8,460 nt of DNA from an uncultured Ruminococcus sp. (lineage in GTDB: Bacteria > Bacillota > Clostridia > Oscillospirales > Ruminococcaceae). The notes beneath the pieces were generated by a model. The model was given only the letters and a program-made list of their open reading frames with translations. It did no database searches and was not told the origin of the DNA. A program made the position numbers and the translations under genes. This document shows, piece by piece, positions 1-6,660 of the stretch (positions are counted from its first letter, which is position 1; each line of letters starts with the position of its first letter). The stretch spans positions 1-8,460 of the forward strand of contig CAMWHN010000081.1 of the NCBI GenBank assembly GCA_947174085.1. The letters run 5' to 3'.

Positions 1-3
1 TAG

Positions 4-50
4 AAAGCCAATATTTACAAAAATCCGTAAGTATTGGCTTTTCATAATTT
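4..50 (+). terminator. Rho-independent terminator-like hairpin ending a gene left of the window
   Basis: Bases 4-18 pair with 27-41 to give a 15-bp stem with an 8-nt loop (19-26). The only non-Watson-Crick pair is T14-G31, which is a wobble in + strand RNA but an A-C mismatch in - strand RNA, so the + reading is favoured. The 3' arm runs into TTTT (39-42) and an AT-rich tail. No gene before it is visible. The window opens with TAG, which could be a stop codon but cannot be assigned. It also separates the downstream promoter from upstream transcription. Confidence 0.75.
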
Positions 51-131
51 TATATAATTTAAACAAAAATATTTTTTTATAAGATAAAATTTATCTATTT
101 TGATGAATTTCAATTTTTTAAACGTAATCTA
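51..131. other. AT-rich spacer with a short palindrome
   Basis: No gene is visible. The stretch is almost entirely A and T, with runs of T at 72-77 and 115-119. One short inverted repeat stands out: AGATAAA (82-88) facing TTTATCT (90-96) around a single A. It lies about 36 bp before the -35 box, so it could be an upstream regulator site or simply follow from the base composition. The AT-rich stretch could also act as an UP-like element. Confidence 0.3.
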
Positions 132-160
132 TTGACATGGTTGTGCAACTATGCTACAAT
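132..160 (+). promoter_or_regulatory. Sigma-A promoter for the 228-1326 gene pair
   Basis: A perfect TTGACA -35 box (132-137), a 17-bp spacer and TACAAT -10 box (155-160), with TG one base upstream of the -10 (TGC-TACAAT, an extended -10). Transcription should start near 167, giving a leader of about 60 nt. The ribosome binding site AAGGAG (214-219) sits 8 nt before the ATG at 228. A promoter this strong usually needs a repressor, and an operator-like dyad overlaps it. Confidence 0.88.
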
Positions 161-181
161 CAAAATACAGGGTTGCACTAC
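140..181. promoter_or_regulatory. Inverted-repeat operator over the promoter core
   Basis: GTTGTGCAAC (140-149) and GTTGCACTAC (172-181) match in 9 of 10 bases when one is reverse-complemented. Their centres are 32 bp apart, about three helical turns, so both half-sites lie on the same DNA face. The first half-site fills the -35/-10 spacer and the second lies just past the expected start of transcription, so a bound dimer or tetramer would block the promoter. The ribbon-helix-helix-like product of 228-641 is the obvious candidate for autorepression. The pairing is seen; the regulator is inferred. Confidence 0.5.
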
Positions 182-227
182 GTCATGAATTTTAAACAAC
201 CTAAGTATATTCTAAGGAGTTATTCTA

Positions 228-641
228 ATGGCACGTATTAATCTATCAATTGATGATAATTTATTTCATTTATTGGAACAAGATGCAATGCAATGCAATT
301 GTTCTGTAAATGTGTATTTAGTCACGATTTTAGAAAAACTTTACAAGCAAAATCCGTTTGATTATCAATCCGCATTGGCTATAATTGAACAAGAAGCAAA
401 AGCACAGCCATGCAATGAAGATTTTACTTTAGTAGATTTACCGTCATTTGCGGAAATTTCTGTAGTGAAAGCTGAACATGCAAATTTAAAACCTTCTATT
501 GTAAGAGCTAGATTAGGCAAGATGTTTAATGCTCGTGTGCGAGATGGCAAAGTTGGTGATGTCCAAAGGAGTGTAAATGATAACGGCGATTTGAAATTTA
601 TTTCAAGAGCTGCTGCATATATCAGAAAGTCTAAGTCGTGA
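228..641 (+). CDS. Ribbon-helix-helix-like DNA-binding protein (hypothetical)
   Basis: A 137-residue protein. Residues 2-8 (ARINLSI) look like the DNA-contacting beta strand of a ribbon-helix-helix fold, followed by two helices at about 11-22 and 26-40. This is the arrangement of CopG/MetJ/Arc-type regulators and many antitoxins. The acidic middle (about 50-85) looks like a linker. The last 50 residues are basic, with a helix at about 88-104 (RARLGKMFNARVR) and a strand-turn-strand (DVQRSVNDNGDLKF), which could be a small winged-helix-like second DNA-binding unit; that part is a guess. The start is supported by AAGGAG at 214-219. It is followed 13 nt later by a phosphoesterase in the same direction and is probably co-transcribed with it. 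The dyad over its promoter suggests autoregulation. No toxin family is recognised beside it, so calling it an antitoxin would be premature. Confidence 0.6.
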   Translation: MARINLSIDDNLFHLLEQDAMQCNCSVNVYLVTILEKLYKQNPFDYQSALAIIEQEAKAQPCNEDFTLVDLPSFAEISVVKAEHANLKPSIVRARLGKMFNARVRDGKVGDVQRSVNDNGDLKFISRAAAYIRKSKS

Positions 642-654
642 AAAGAGATTTATT

Positions 655-1326
655 ATGATATGTTATGCAATTTCTGACATTCATGGGAGTATTTCGGCTT
701 TTGAAGAAGCTTTGGAACTTGTACTTGATAAGCTTGAAAATCCGGATACAAAGCTCATTCTGTTAGGCGATTATATTTACGGCTATGAAGATAATTATGC
801 TGTATTAGAAAAAATTATGACATTACAATATCAATATGGCACAGAAAAAATTATTGCTTTGATTGGTAATCATGAAGAAATGGTTTGCAATGGCAATTGG
901 TCTATTAATGGCTATGGTTTTAGTGATGAAAAAGACGATAAATATATTAACTGGATAAGCAAATTACCAAGATATTACACGGCAGGGAAAACAATATTTG
1001 TACATGCAGGTATTACGGAAGAAGCCGGAGAATATTGGGAATATGAAACAGATGATTTTACTTTTACAGAGAAATACCCTGCGGAAACAGGGTTTTTCTG
1101 TGAAAATTATAAGATTGTTGCAGGACATGTAGGAACATCTGAAATATCTGGCGATTCTGATTTCCATGGGATATATTATGATGGACAATCTCATTATTAT
1201 ATTGACTCTACTGTGTTAGAAAGCGGTTTTCTTAATGTTCTAAAAGTAGATATAGAAAATCAAAAATATTACGAAGTCACAGCATATGGTGATGTATTAA
1301 TAATCCCATATGAGGAAGAATACTAA
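655..1326 (+). CDS. PPP-like metallophosphoesterase (calcineurin-like family)
   Basis: A 223-residue protein with the metal-binding motifs of the calcineurin-like phosphoesterase superfamily in order: D8-x-H10 in SDIHG, G38-D39, G71-N72-H73-E74, H117 in VHAG and H158 in AGHVG. These supply ligands for a two-metal centre, with H73 as the usual catalytic histidine. The layout resembles PPP Ser/Thr phosphatases and ApaH-like enzymes more than YfcE-type ones. The PPP motif GDYxDRG reads GDYIYGYED here, so the Asp-Arg pair that helps bind phosphate is gone, and the substrate may differ. There is no signal peptide, so the enzyme should be cytoplasmic. Its ribosome binding site is weak (AAAGAGA at 642-648), and it may depend on translation of the preceding gene. 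Its stop lies 3 nt from the stop of the convergent lipoprotein gene. The physiological substrate cannot be told from sequence. Confidence 0.82.
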   Translation: MICYAISDIHGSISAFEEALELVLDKLENPDTKLILLGDYIYGYEDNYAVLEKIMTLQYQYGTEKIIALIGNHEEMVCNGNWSINGYGFSDEKDDKYINWISKLPRYYTAGKTIFVHAGITEEAGEYWEYETDDFTFTEKYPAETGFFCENYKIVAGHVGTSEISGDSDFHGIYYDGQSHYYIDSTVLESGFLNVLKVDIENQKYYEVTAYGDVLIIPYEEEY

Positions 1327-1329
1327 TGA

Positions 1330-2565
1330 TTAAAATGCAGAAGCCTCTGAAACTGGTGTGAAAATTTTTTCTGCTTGTTCGTCTGTGAGTGTAATGCCGA
1401 ATACTTCTTGATAATAATTTTTTGTTTCTTGTGTAATATCAATATCTGTGAAAATATCTGGATAAGCCGTTTTTGCAAGCCACATCAAAGTAATTGGCGT
1501 ATCTACTCCGGGAGTATAGCTTCTGTACATGCCCAAAGGCATTTTATAAACACGCTGATTTTCACTTGCCGGAATTGCACTCCAGTCATAAGTGCCAATT
1601 GTATTATGATAAATATCATCAGGCTGTGCAGTTGTAAAATTAGTAATAAAAATTAAGCTTGGATTCCAGTTATAAATTTGTTCCATGTTAACAGTAGTAG
1701 AATTATCTGTTGTTAATTCTTCTGCAACGTTTTTCGCACCGATTGCATCTGCCCAAAATTGCCCGAAAAATAATTTACCAGAAGTTGCAATATTAGAGTC
1801 AGTATATTGGAATAAGAAAAATACTTCTTCCCGTTCATCATCTGGAATAGTTTCCACTTTTTCTTGAATCATGTTATATACTTTGTTAGAATAATTTCTG
1901 CAAACTTCTGCCTTGTTATTTTCAGGAAAAATTTCGCTTAATAAATCAATCCAGTTATTTAATGTTTCAATCGTATTATAATCCCATTTATTAACAGAAA
2001 TTGCGACTGCCGGAATACCAGCTTGTTCTAATTGTTCACCAACTTGTGGCTCACTTGCGCTATAAAAGAAAATATCAGGATTTAAAGAAATAACTTCTTC
2101 AATATTAATTGTTGAACCGTCAATAAAATCTGTTTCAGCGTTTAAAATTTCCGGATAAAGTTCACCTAACAAACCATTTTCAGCGGCTTTCATACTTCCT
2201 TCTGCCATGCCGACAATTTTTTCTGCATTATCAAAAAATATGGTCAAAACAGACGGCAACGGCAGAATATTACCAACAACAATTTTATTAATTTCTGTTG
2301 GGACAGTTACTTCTTTGTCCAAATGGTCAGTAATTGTAATAGTATTATCAGAAGTGATTTCTTCATCTTGATTTTCAGTATCAGTTTCTTCATTGCTAGT
2401 GTCAATATTAATATCATTGTTAATATCTGTGATAACATCTCCAATTGTTTCATTAAGAGTGCTATCTGAATTAGAATTATTTGCTTCTGTGTTACACCCT
2501 CCAGTAATAACCAGACTTGTGATTACTAAGCTTAATGCAAATAATTTAGCTAAAATTTTCTTCAT
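1330..2565 (-). CDS. ABC transporter substrate-binding lipoprotein, siderophore/haem/cobalamin class
   Basis: A 411-residue extracytoplasmic binding protein, last gene of the nitrogenase-like operon. Residues 1-23 form a lipoprotein signal (MKK, then a hydrophobic core) ending in TGGC, with C24 the likely lipidated residue; the -3 position is Thr rather than Leu. Residues 25-75 are a low-complexity linker of Asn, Ser, Thr, Asp and Glu that would tether the domain to the membrane. From about 76 the class III (BtuF/FepB/TroA-like, Peripla_BP_2) fold follows: ITDHLDKEVTVP at the domain start, a central helix, and the typical LMWLAKTAYPDIF (360-372) near the C-terminus. This is the class that pairs with FecCD permeases, as encoded upstream. 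The ligand may be an iron-siderophore, a corrinoid, haem or another metal complex. The ribosome binding site before the ATG is weak. A gap of 42 nt, the only real gap in the operon, separates it from the NifK-like gene. Confidence 0.88.
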   Translation of the reverse strand: MKKILAKLFALSLVITSLVITGGCNTEANNSNSDSTLNETIGDVITDINNDINIDTSNEETDTENQDEEITSDNTITITDHLDKEVTVPTEINKIVVGNILPLPSVLTIFFDNAEKIVGMAEGSMKAAENGLLGELYPEILNAETDFIDGSTINIEEVISLNPDIFFYSASEPQVGEQLEQAGIPAVAISVNKWDYNTIETLNNWIDLLSEIFPENNKAEVCRNYSNKVYNMIQEKVETIPDDEREEVFFLFQYTDSNIATSGKLFFGQFWADAIGAKNVAEELTTDNSTTVNMEQIYNWNPSLIFITNFTTAQPDDIYHNTIGTYDWSAIPASENQRVYKMPLGMYRSYTPGVDTPITLMWLAKTAYPDIFTDIDITQETKNYYQEVFGITLTDEQAEKIFTPVSEASAF

Positions 2566-2586
2566 GTTTTTCTGTCATTTCAAAAA

Positions 2587-2602
2587 ATAATATATATATT
2601 AT
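2587..2602. repeat. Perfect 16-bp A/T palindrome before the lipoprotein gene
   Basis: The bases between the NifK-like stop (2608) and the lipoprotein start (2565) contain a perfect 16-bp palindrome made only of A and T. It could be an RNA processing or stability hairpin that sets the level of the binding protein relative to the enzyme subunits, a protein-binding site, or a chance result of base composition. It has no GC and no proper T-tract, so it is not a convincing terminator. No promoter with good -35 and -10 boxes is visible in the gap. Confidence 0.3.
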
Positions 2603-2607
2603 ATTTA

Positions 2608-3759
2608 TTATAACTGGCTTAAAATCCAGTCAATATTATCTGTCATATCTGGCATTAAATCATGATAAATTCTACCAGAAAAGCCCTCATGCCCAAGTGA
2701 AATAAATTTTGCAGATTCTGGACAAATTGGCTGATATAATGGGTCTGCAATGATAATTTCTGCTTGTTTTAAAACTGGAATTAATTCTGATTCATCACGA
2801 GCAATGCTGTCATCATGCGCAAGCATAGTCTGTTCAAATTCTGTTGCAATCACAGATTTTACGGCTTTACCTGTTTCTAATTCTAATGCTTTGGCAAGAC
2901 TGCAAGAGCTGACACCCTCACCAATGACGATAATTTTACTATCATGCAGACGATTTTCTTGAAATAAAACAGGATTTTTAACTTGATTTGTGTTAGCAAA
3001 ATTTTTAATTTCTTGAATTATTTCAGAAGTAAATTTTTTGCCATAAGGTCTGGCAATAAGATACGGCATATGAAATTTAGATTTTAAATATTTTGCAACG
3101 CTTAACCCCGCATAAGATACTACAAGATTAATACTAGCAGACGGTGCGAATTGCAATTGTTCTAAACTATCGCCCATGCTCCAACAGGAAATGACTTGAA
3201 TTTGATTATTTTCAAGAATTTCACGCATATGTGACACACTGTTATTAATGGAAAAATCTAAAGGTGTGACACCCAGTAAATTTACAGATAAATTTTTTGT
3301 TTTTTCAACAGGATTTATCACAAATTTTTTTGCTAAAGCTTCTAAAGCCATGGAAACACCTTGTATGTAAGTATGCATGCCATTAGTTGCTAATCCAAAT
3401 GCAGGAATGCCTGTTTGTTTTTCAATCACAGAAGCAATGGCTTTAAAATCTGTTCCAATCATCATAGGAATTGGCGTTCCGGCAATGGCAACAAATTTTG
3501 GAGAAAGCTGTTCTGTTGCTGAAATAATATCTTGAATCAATTTTTCATCATCACCCATGATAGCTTCCATTTCTGAAATGCCAGATAAAAATACCATACT
3601 GTCATAATCATACCAACGAGGTTCATCATGGGTATTATAAGTTGAATTACAGCCTGACGCATCATGAATCACAGACATGCCACCTAATTCAAATAAAGCG
3701 GAACAAACACCGGAAACATCTGCTGTATAAGTTGAAATAATTCTTGCTGTTTGTTTCAT
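2608..3759 (-). CDS. NifK-like nitrogenase component 1 subunit
   Basis: A 383-residue member of the nitrogenase component 1 family (Oxidored_nitro), second half of the catalytic heterodimer. I use ATG at 3759, whose ATGA overlaps the stop of the NifD-like gene; a GTG at 3771 would add four residues. The family hallmark is ALFELGG then HDASGC (C37) and NTHDEPRW. By eye against NifK, C37 matches P-cluster ligand Cys95. The position of Cys70 falls on T12, and that of Cys153 on P96 in AGTPIPMMIGTD, so two of the three P-cluster ligands are absent. C19 is the only other nearby cysteine. The protein is well short of NifK (over 500 residues). Rossmann-like repeats are visible at about 156-215 and 274-338. 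It should bind the NifD-like subunit and receive electrons from the NifH-like protein. It is not NifK, NifN, BchB or CfbD by any recognisable signature; the substrate is unknown. Confidence 0.85.
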   Translation of the reverse strand: MKQTARIISTYTADVSGVCSALFELGGMSVIHDASGCNSTYNTHDEPRWYDYDSMVFLSGISEMEAIMGDDEKLIQDIISATEQLSPKFVAIAGTPIPMMIGTDFKAIASVIEKQTGIPAFGLATNGMHTYIQGVSMALEALAKKFVINPVEKTKNLSVNLLGVTPLDFSINNSVSHMREILENNQIQVISCWSMGDSLEQLQFAPSASINLVVSYAGLSVAKYLKSKFHMPYLIARPYGKKFTSEIIQEIKNFANTNQVKNPVLFQENRLHDSKIIVIGEGVSSCSLAKALELETGKAVKSVIATEFEQTMLAHDDSIARDESELIPVLKQAEIIIADPLYQPICPESAKFISLGHEGFSGRIYHDLMPDMTDNIDWILSQL

Positions 3760-5081
3760 ACTGTACCACACCCCAATCCTTTTATTTGTACTAATTTTTT
3801 TGTGTTTTTTTCTGTTATAAATGCGTCTTCCAGTAATTCCAGCATGCCAATTATTCCAGAAAATCCCCAGAATCCGCCATTTTCAACAGTATTAATAAAA
3901 TAAGGCGTATTTAAAAAATAAGCAGCTTTTTGCCCAATCGCAATTGTTTTGATGTTACTTTTACGGGGGAGCATGCGCATTTTTATTTGAGATATTGCAA
4001 ATAATTGCAAATCCGGATAATTTTCTTGTAACCAGTAAAAATCTTGTTTTTCTTCCTGTGAAAAACTATCAGCATAAATTCTAAAAATATTAAATTTATG
4101 CTCCAGTAAAAATTTTGCTAATCCCAGTGGGCGCATAGTTGCTGAAGAATCAATTGCAATCGGTGTTTCGCCAATTAGATTTCTAACTTGTGTGATTTTA
4201 TTTTCACATAAAGCAATTTGTTCTGACCAATCCGGAGGGATTATATTTAAATAATTTGCATAAATTGCAAGATAATGCTGAATTTCTCCATAAGAATAGT
4301 TTAATGGCAAATATAATAATTTTTGATTTAATTTTTCAAATAGCATTTCTCCGGCAGGTTTTGCAGTAGCATGATAGCAAATATTCGCAGAAGCAGAAGC
4401 CATATCTTGATAATCTTGATAATTTTTACAATCATGAATTTCGGTGACTTCATAGCCAGCAGATTCGGCAAGTTTATATAATTCAGAATTTTTTCTAGTA
4501 GCAATATTATTGCCAATAATATTAATTTTTTTATTATTTTGGGAGCGTTTATGTAATAAGCTATATAATTGTTTTCGCATAATCTGGTCAGGTGTCAAAC
4601 CACTTTTTCGCATAATAGGATTCATATAGCAATCTGTAAAATCAATAGCAGGATAATTTTTTCTAAGTATCTGATAACAGAGCTTTAAATCACAGCCAAT
4701 AAAATGATGAATACAGCTTGTAAAAATTTGTACAGCTTTCGGCTTATAGGGGAGCTGTTCTAAAATATCAGAAACGCCATTAATTAATAATTCTTCCATG
4801 TTGCCTTCTAATACATTTTCTTCACGGATTTCAATGGTAGAAAAGCGTTCACTTGCTTGCATTTCGGCTGCTGTTAGCACAACACCACGCAAACACCCTG
4901 CCGCACAGACATAAATTTCATGTGCTTCTGGCATTAAGAATCCTGTATGAACAATATTCCAACAACCTCTGGCAGAACAGCTATATTCTAATTCTGATGG
5001 GAACGGCGTGGGAAAATTCGCATTTTTAAATAATACCATAGCATTTGTATTATCTAATTCTTGTCCAAGTCTTTTTAGCAT
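3756..5081 (-). CDS. NifD-like nitrogenase component 1 subunit
   Basis: A 441-residue member of the nitrogenase component 1 family. ATG at 5081 is chosen because AGGAGG lies 7 nt upstream; an in-frame TTG at 5099 would put that site inside the gene. The start overlaps the NifH-like stop by 7 nt (ATGCTAA). Three cysteines match the NifD P-cluster ligands by context: C40 in RGC, C63 in AAGC and C123 in TSC-x6-GC. Further cysteines at 35, 59 and 130 lie close to them. C235 in ICYHA aligns by eye with the FeMo-cofactor ligand region (HCYRS, Cys275 of Azotobacter). The His442 partner is missing: no histidine occurs in the C-terminal stretch 385-415, which ends ENGGFWGFSG. Length resembles BchN (about 430) more than NifD (about 490). 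The subunit probably carries a [4Fe-4S] cluster shared with the NifK-like partner and forms the reduction site. FeMoco-dependent N2 reduction is unlikely. Confidence 0.86.
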   Translation of the reverse strand: MLKRLGQELDNTNAMVLFKNANFPTPFPSELEYSCSARGCWNIVHTGFLMPEAHEIYVCAAGCLRGVVLTAAEMQASERFSTIEIREENVLEGNMEELLINGVSDILEQLPYKPKAVQIFTSCIHHFIGCDLKLCYQILRKNYPAIDFTDCYMNPIMRKSGLTPDQIMRKQLYSLLHKRSQNNKKINIIGNNIATRKNSELYKLAESAGYEVTEIHDCKNYQDYQDMASASANICYHATAKPAGEMLFEKLNQKLLYLPLNYSYGEIQHYLAIYANYLNIIPPDWSEQIALCENKITQVRNLIGETPIAIDSSATMRPLGLAKFLLEHKFNIFRIYADSFSQEEKQDFYWLQENYPDLQLFAISQIKMRMLPRKSNIKTIAIGQKAAYFLNTPYFINTVENGGFWGFSGIIGMLELLEDAFITEKNTKKLVQIKGLGCGTV

Positions 5082-5842
5082 GTTGAATCCTCCTGACAAG
5101 CTTTTAAAATTTGGTCTGCTAAAATTTTATATTCTTCAGCCATTTTGCTTTCTGGAAAAGCTTCTATTACTGTTTTGCCTAATTCTTCCGCATCTTGTAC
5201 AGTTTCGCTACGGCTAAGCGTGCCAATTAAATTCGTATGAATATCTTGACATAATTCAGAAACTTTTTCAAATTCGTTTTTGACATTGCGCTTATTTAAA
5301 ATAATTCCGCCAAGCTGTGCATAACCTCTATCTTGAAAATTTTGAACAGCCATTGCGATATTAGCCGCCGCATAGATTGCCATATTTTCACCGGAAGTAA
5401 TAATAAATATTTTATCTGCATAGCCATCACGCATTGGCATAGAAAATCCGCCACAAACAACATCACCTAATACATCATAGATAACAACATCAGGTTGATA
5501 GATTTCATAAAGCCCTTTTTTTTCTAAATTTTCAAGAGCTGTAATAATGCCACGTCCTGCACAGCCAACACCAGCTTTAGGACCTCCGGCTTCTACGCAA
5601 ATAATATTTTCATAACCAAAACAAAACATATCTTCTAGGTTAAAATTATTTTTTTTGTCTCTCACTAAATCTAAAACTGTTGTTAATTTTTTACCGGAAT
5701 GCAACAAAGAAGTAGAATCTGCTTTCGGGTCACAGCCAATTTGTATAATTTTTAATCCTTTCTGGGCAAGTACAGCAGAAATATTAGAAATTGTGGTAGA
5801 TTTACCAATCCCGCCTTTACCATAAACTGCAATTTTTAACAT
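5075..5842 (-). CDS. NifH-like ATP-dependent Fe protein
   Basis: A 255-residue P-loop ATPase of the NifH/BchL/CfbC family (Fer4_NifH), the reductase that passes low-potential electrons to component 1 as it hydrolyses ATP. All key elements are present: Walker A GKGGIGKST (8-16), switch I GCDPKADST (36-44), cluster ligand C94 in GVGCAGRG and ligand C130 in DVLGDVVCGGF. These two cysteines, one pair per subunit, would hold the [4Fe-4S] cluster across the homodimer. R97 matches the ADP-ribosylated arginine of NifH. The protein is shorter than NifH (about 275-295) at the C-terminus. AGGAGGT lies 8 nt before ATG 5842, and the start overlaps the ATPase stop by 7 nt. Followed directly by NifD- and NifK-like genes, it is very likely their dedicated electron donor. 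A nifH symbol would wrongly imply nitrogen fixation, so none is given. Confidence 0.95.
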   Translation of the reverse strand: MLKIAVYGKGGIGKSTTISNISAVLAQKGLKIIQIGCDPKADSTSLLHSGKKLTTVLDLVRDKKNNFNLEDMFCFGYENIICVEAGGPKAGVGCAGRGIITALENLEKKGLYEIYQPDVVIYDVLGDVVCGGFSMPMRDGYADKIFIITSGENMAIYAAANIAMAVQNFQDRGYAQLGGIILNKRNVKNEFEKVSELCQDIHTNLIGTLSRSETVQDAEELGKTVIEAFPESKMAEEYKILADQILKACQEDSTC

Positions 5843-6660
5843 AAATTATTACCTCCTGTAGATAATTTATTTGATTCTGCTAATTCTAACGGCAGAATGC
5901 TATAATAGACTTGATTCTGATTTTTAATTTTTTGAATTACGGTTTTCACTTGAAACGCTTCTTGAATTTTTTCACTAGTAATAATTTCAGAAGTGTTTCC
6001 AAATTGACAAGTGCCGTTTTTCTGTAATAATAACGCTTTATTAGAGCGTCTCAAAGCATGGTCAGGATAATGTGTATTAAAAATACAAGTCATGCCTTGT
6101 CTAGCAAGCTCTGACATCGTTTCCAGAATAATTAATTGATTGCGAAAATCTAAATTAGATTCTGGTTCGTCCAGAACTAATATTTTTGGTTCAGCAATTA
6201 AGGCTCTTGCAATTAAAACCATTTGTAATTCACCGCCACTCATTTCAGAACAGCTTTTTGGGGCTAAATATAAAATATTTAATTTTTCCATGATTTCATG
6301 CACGAGTTTTAAATCCGATTGTTTTGGCTGTGAAAACATACCGAGATATGCGTTTCTGCCTAATAAAATCGCTTCTTCGGCTTTAGACGCTGAATTAAAA
6401 TTTTTTGCCTGTGGTACATAGGCGATTTGTTTCCAGAGCTTTTTTATTGGAATTTGATTTAAATTTTTATGATTTAACAGCGTTTCGCCAGAATGCCATT
6501 TTAAAAATCCTAACATACAGCGCAATAAAGTCGTTTTTCCTGCGCCGTTAGGTCCTAGAATGGCAACTAAATCACCAGATTCAGCGCAGAAATTAATATG
6601 ATTTAATATCATTTTTTGCTTAGAATAGCCAAAACAGCCGTTTTTAATTTCTAAATTCAT
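5836..6660 (-). CDS. ABC transporter ATPase, FecE/BtuD class
   Basis: A 274-residue ATPase powering the FecCD-type importer. Motifs in order: Walker A GPNGAGKTT (36-44), Q-loop Q84 in YVPQ, signature SGGELQ (141-146), Walker B ILVLDEP (160-166) and H-loop H197 in NTHYPDHA. These suit a metal-chelate or cobalamin importer. About 35 residues after the core (about 240-274) form a short extension of no recognised function. ATG at 6660 is chosen over TTG at 6669 because GGGAGG lies 9 nt upstream of the ATG and the ATGA overlaps the permease stop by 4 nt. It is joined to the NifH-like gene by a 7-nt overlap, so importer and reductase are translated from one continuous chain. Confidence 0.95.
   Translation of the reverse strand: MNLEIKNGCFGYSKQKMILNHINFCAESGDLVAILGPNGAGKTTLLRCMLGFLKWHSGETLLNHKNLNQIPIKKLWKQIAYVPQAKNFNSASKAEEAILLGRNAYLGMFSQPKQSDLKLVHEIMEKLNILYLAPKSCSEMSGGELQMVLIARALIAEPKILVLDEPESNLDFRNQLIILETMSELARQGMTCIFNTHYPDHALRRSNKALLLQKNGTCQFGNTSEIITSEKIQEAFQVKTVIQKIKNQNQVYYSILPLELAESNKLSTGGNNLC

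Noticed and set aside
1283..1312. Inverted repeat CATATGG/CCATATG as a terminator for the convergent genes
   Set aside because: It has a 16-nt loop, lies inside the phosphoesterase gene, and is not followed by a T-tract on either strand.
3760..3771. GTG start at 3771 for the NifK-like gene
   Set aside because: The ATG at 3759 forms an ATGA overlap with the preceding stop, as at other junctions of this operon, and begins the protein with MKQTARI. The GTG lacks a clear ribosome binding site.
5082..5099. TTG start at 5099 for the NifD-like gene
   Set aside because: It would place the AGGAGG ribosome binding site inside the coding sequence. That site is ideally spaced (7 nt) for the ATG at 5081.
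2608..5842. True molybdenum, vanadium or iron-only nitrogenase (nifHDK)
   Set aside because: The subunits are too short, two NifK P-cluster cysteines and the cofactor His are missing, and no nifB, nifE, nifN, nifV or nifI gene is present in the window.
964..6421. Long open frames opposite the named genes (for example 964-1194 on -, 1375-1656, 2750-2962 and 6140-6421 on +)
   Set aside because: All lie antisense to clearly recognised genes, have no family features or ribosome binding sites, and arise from base composition in AT-rich coding DNA.
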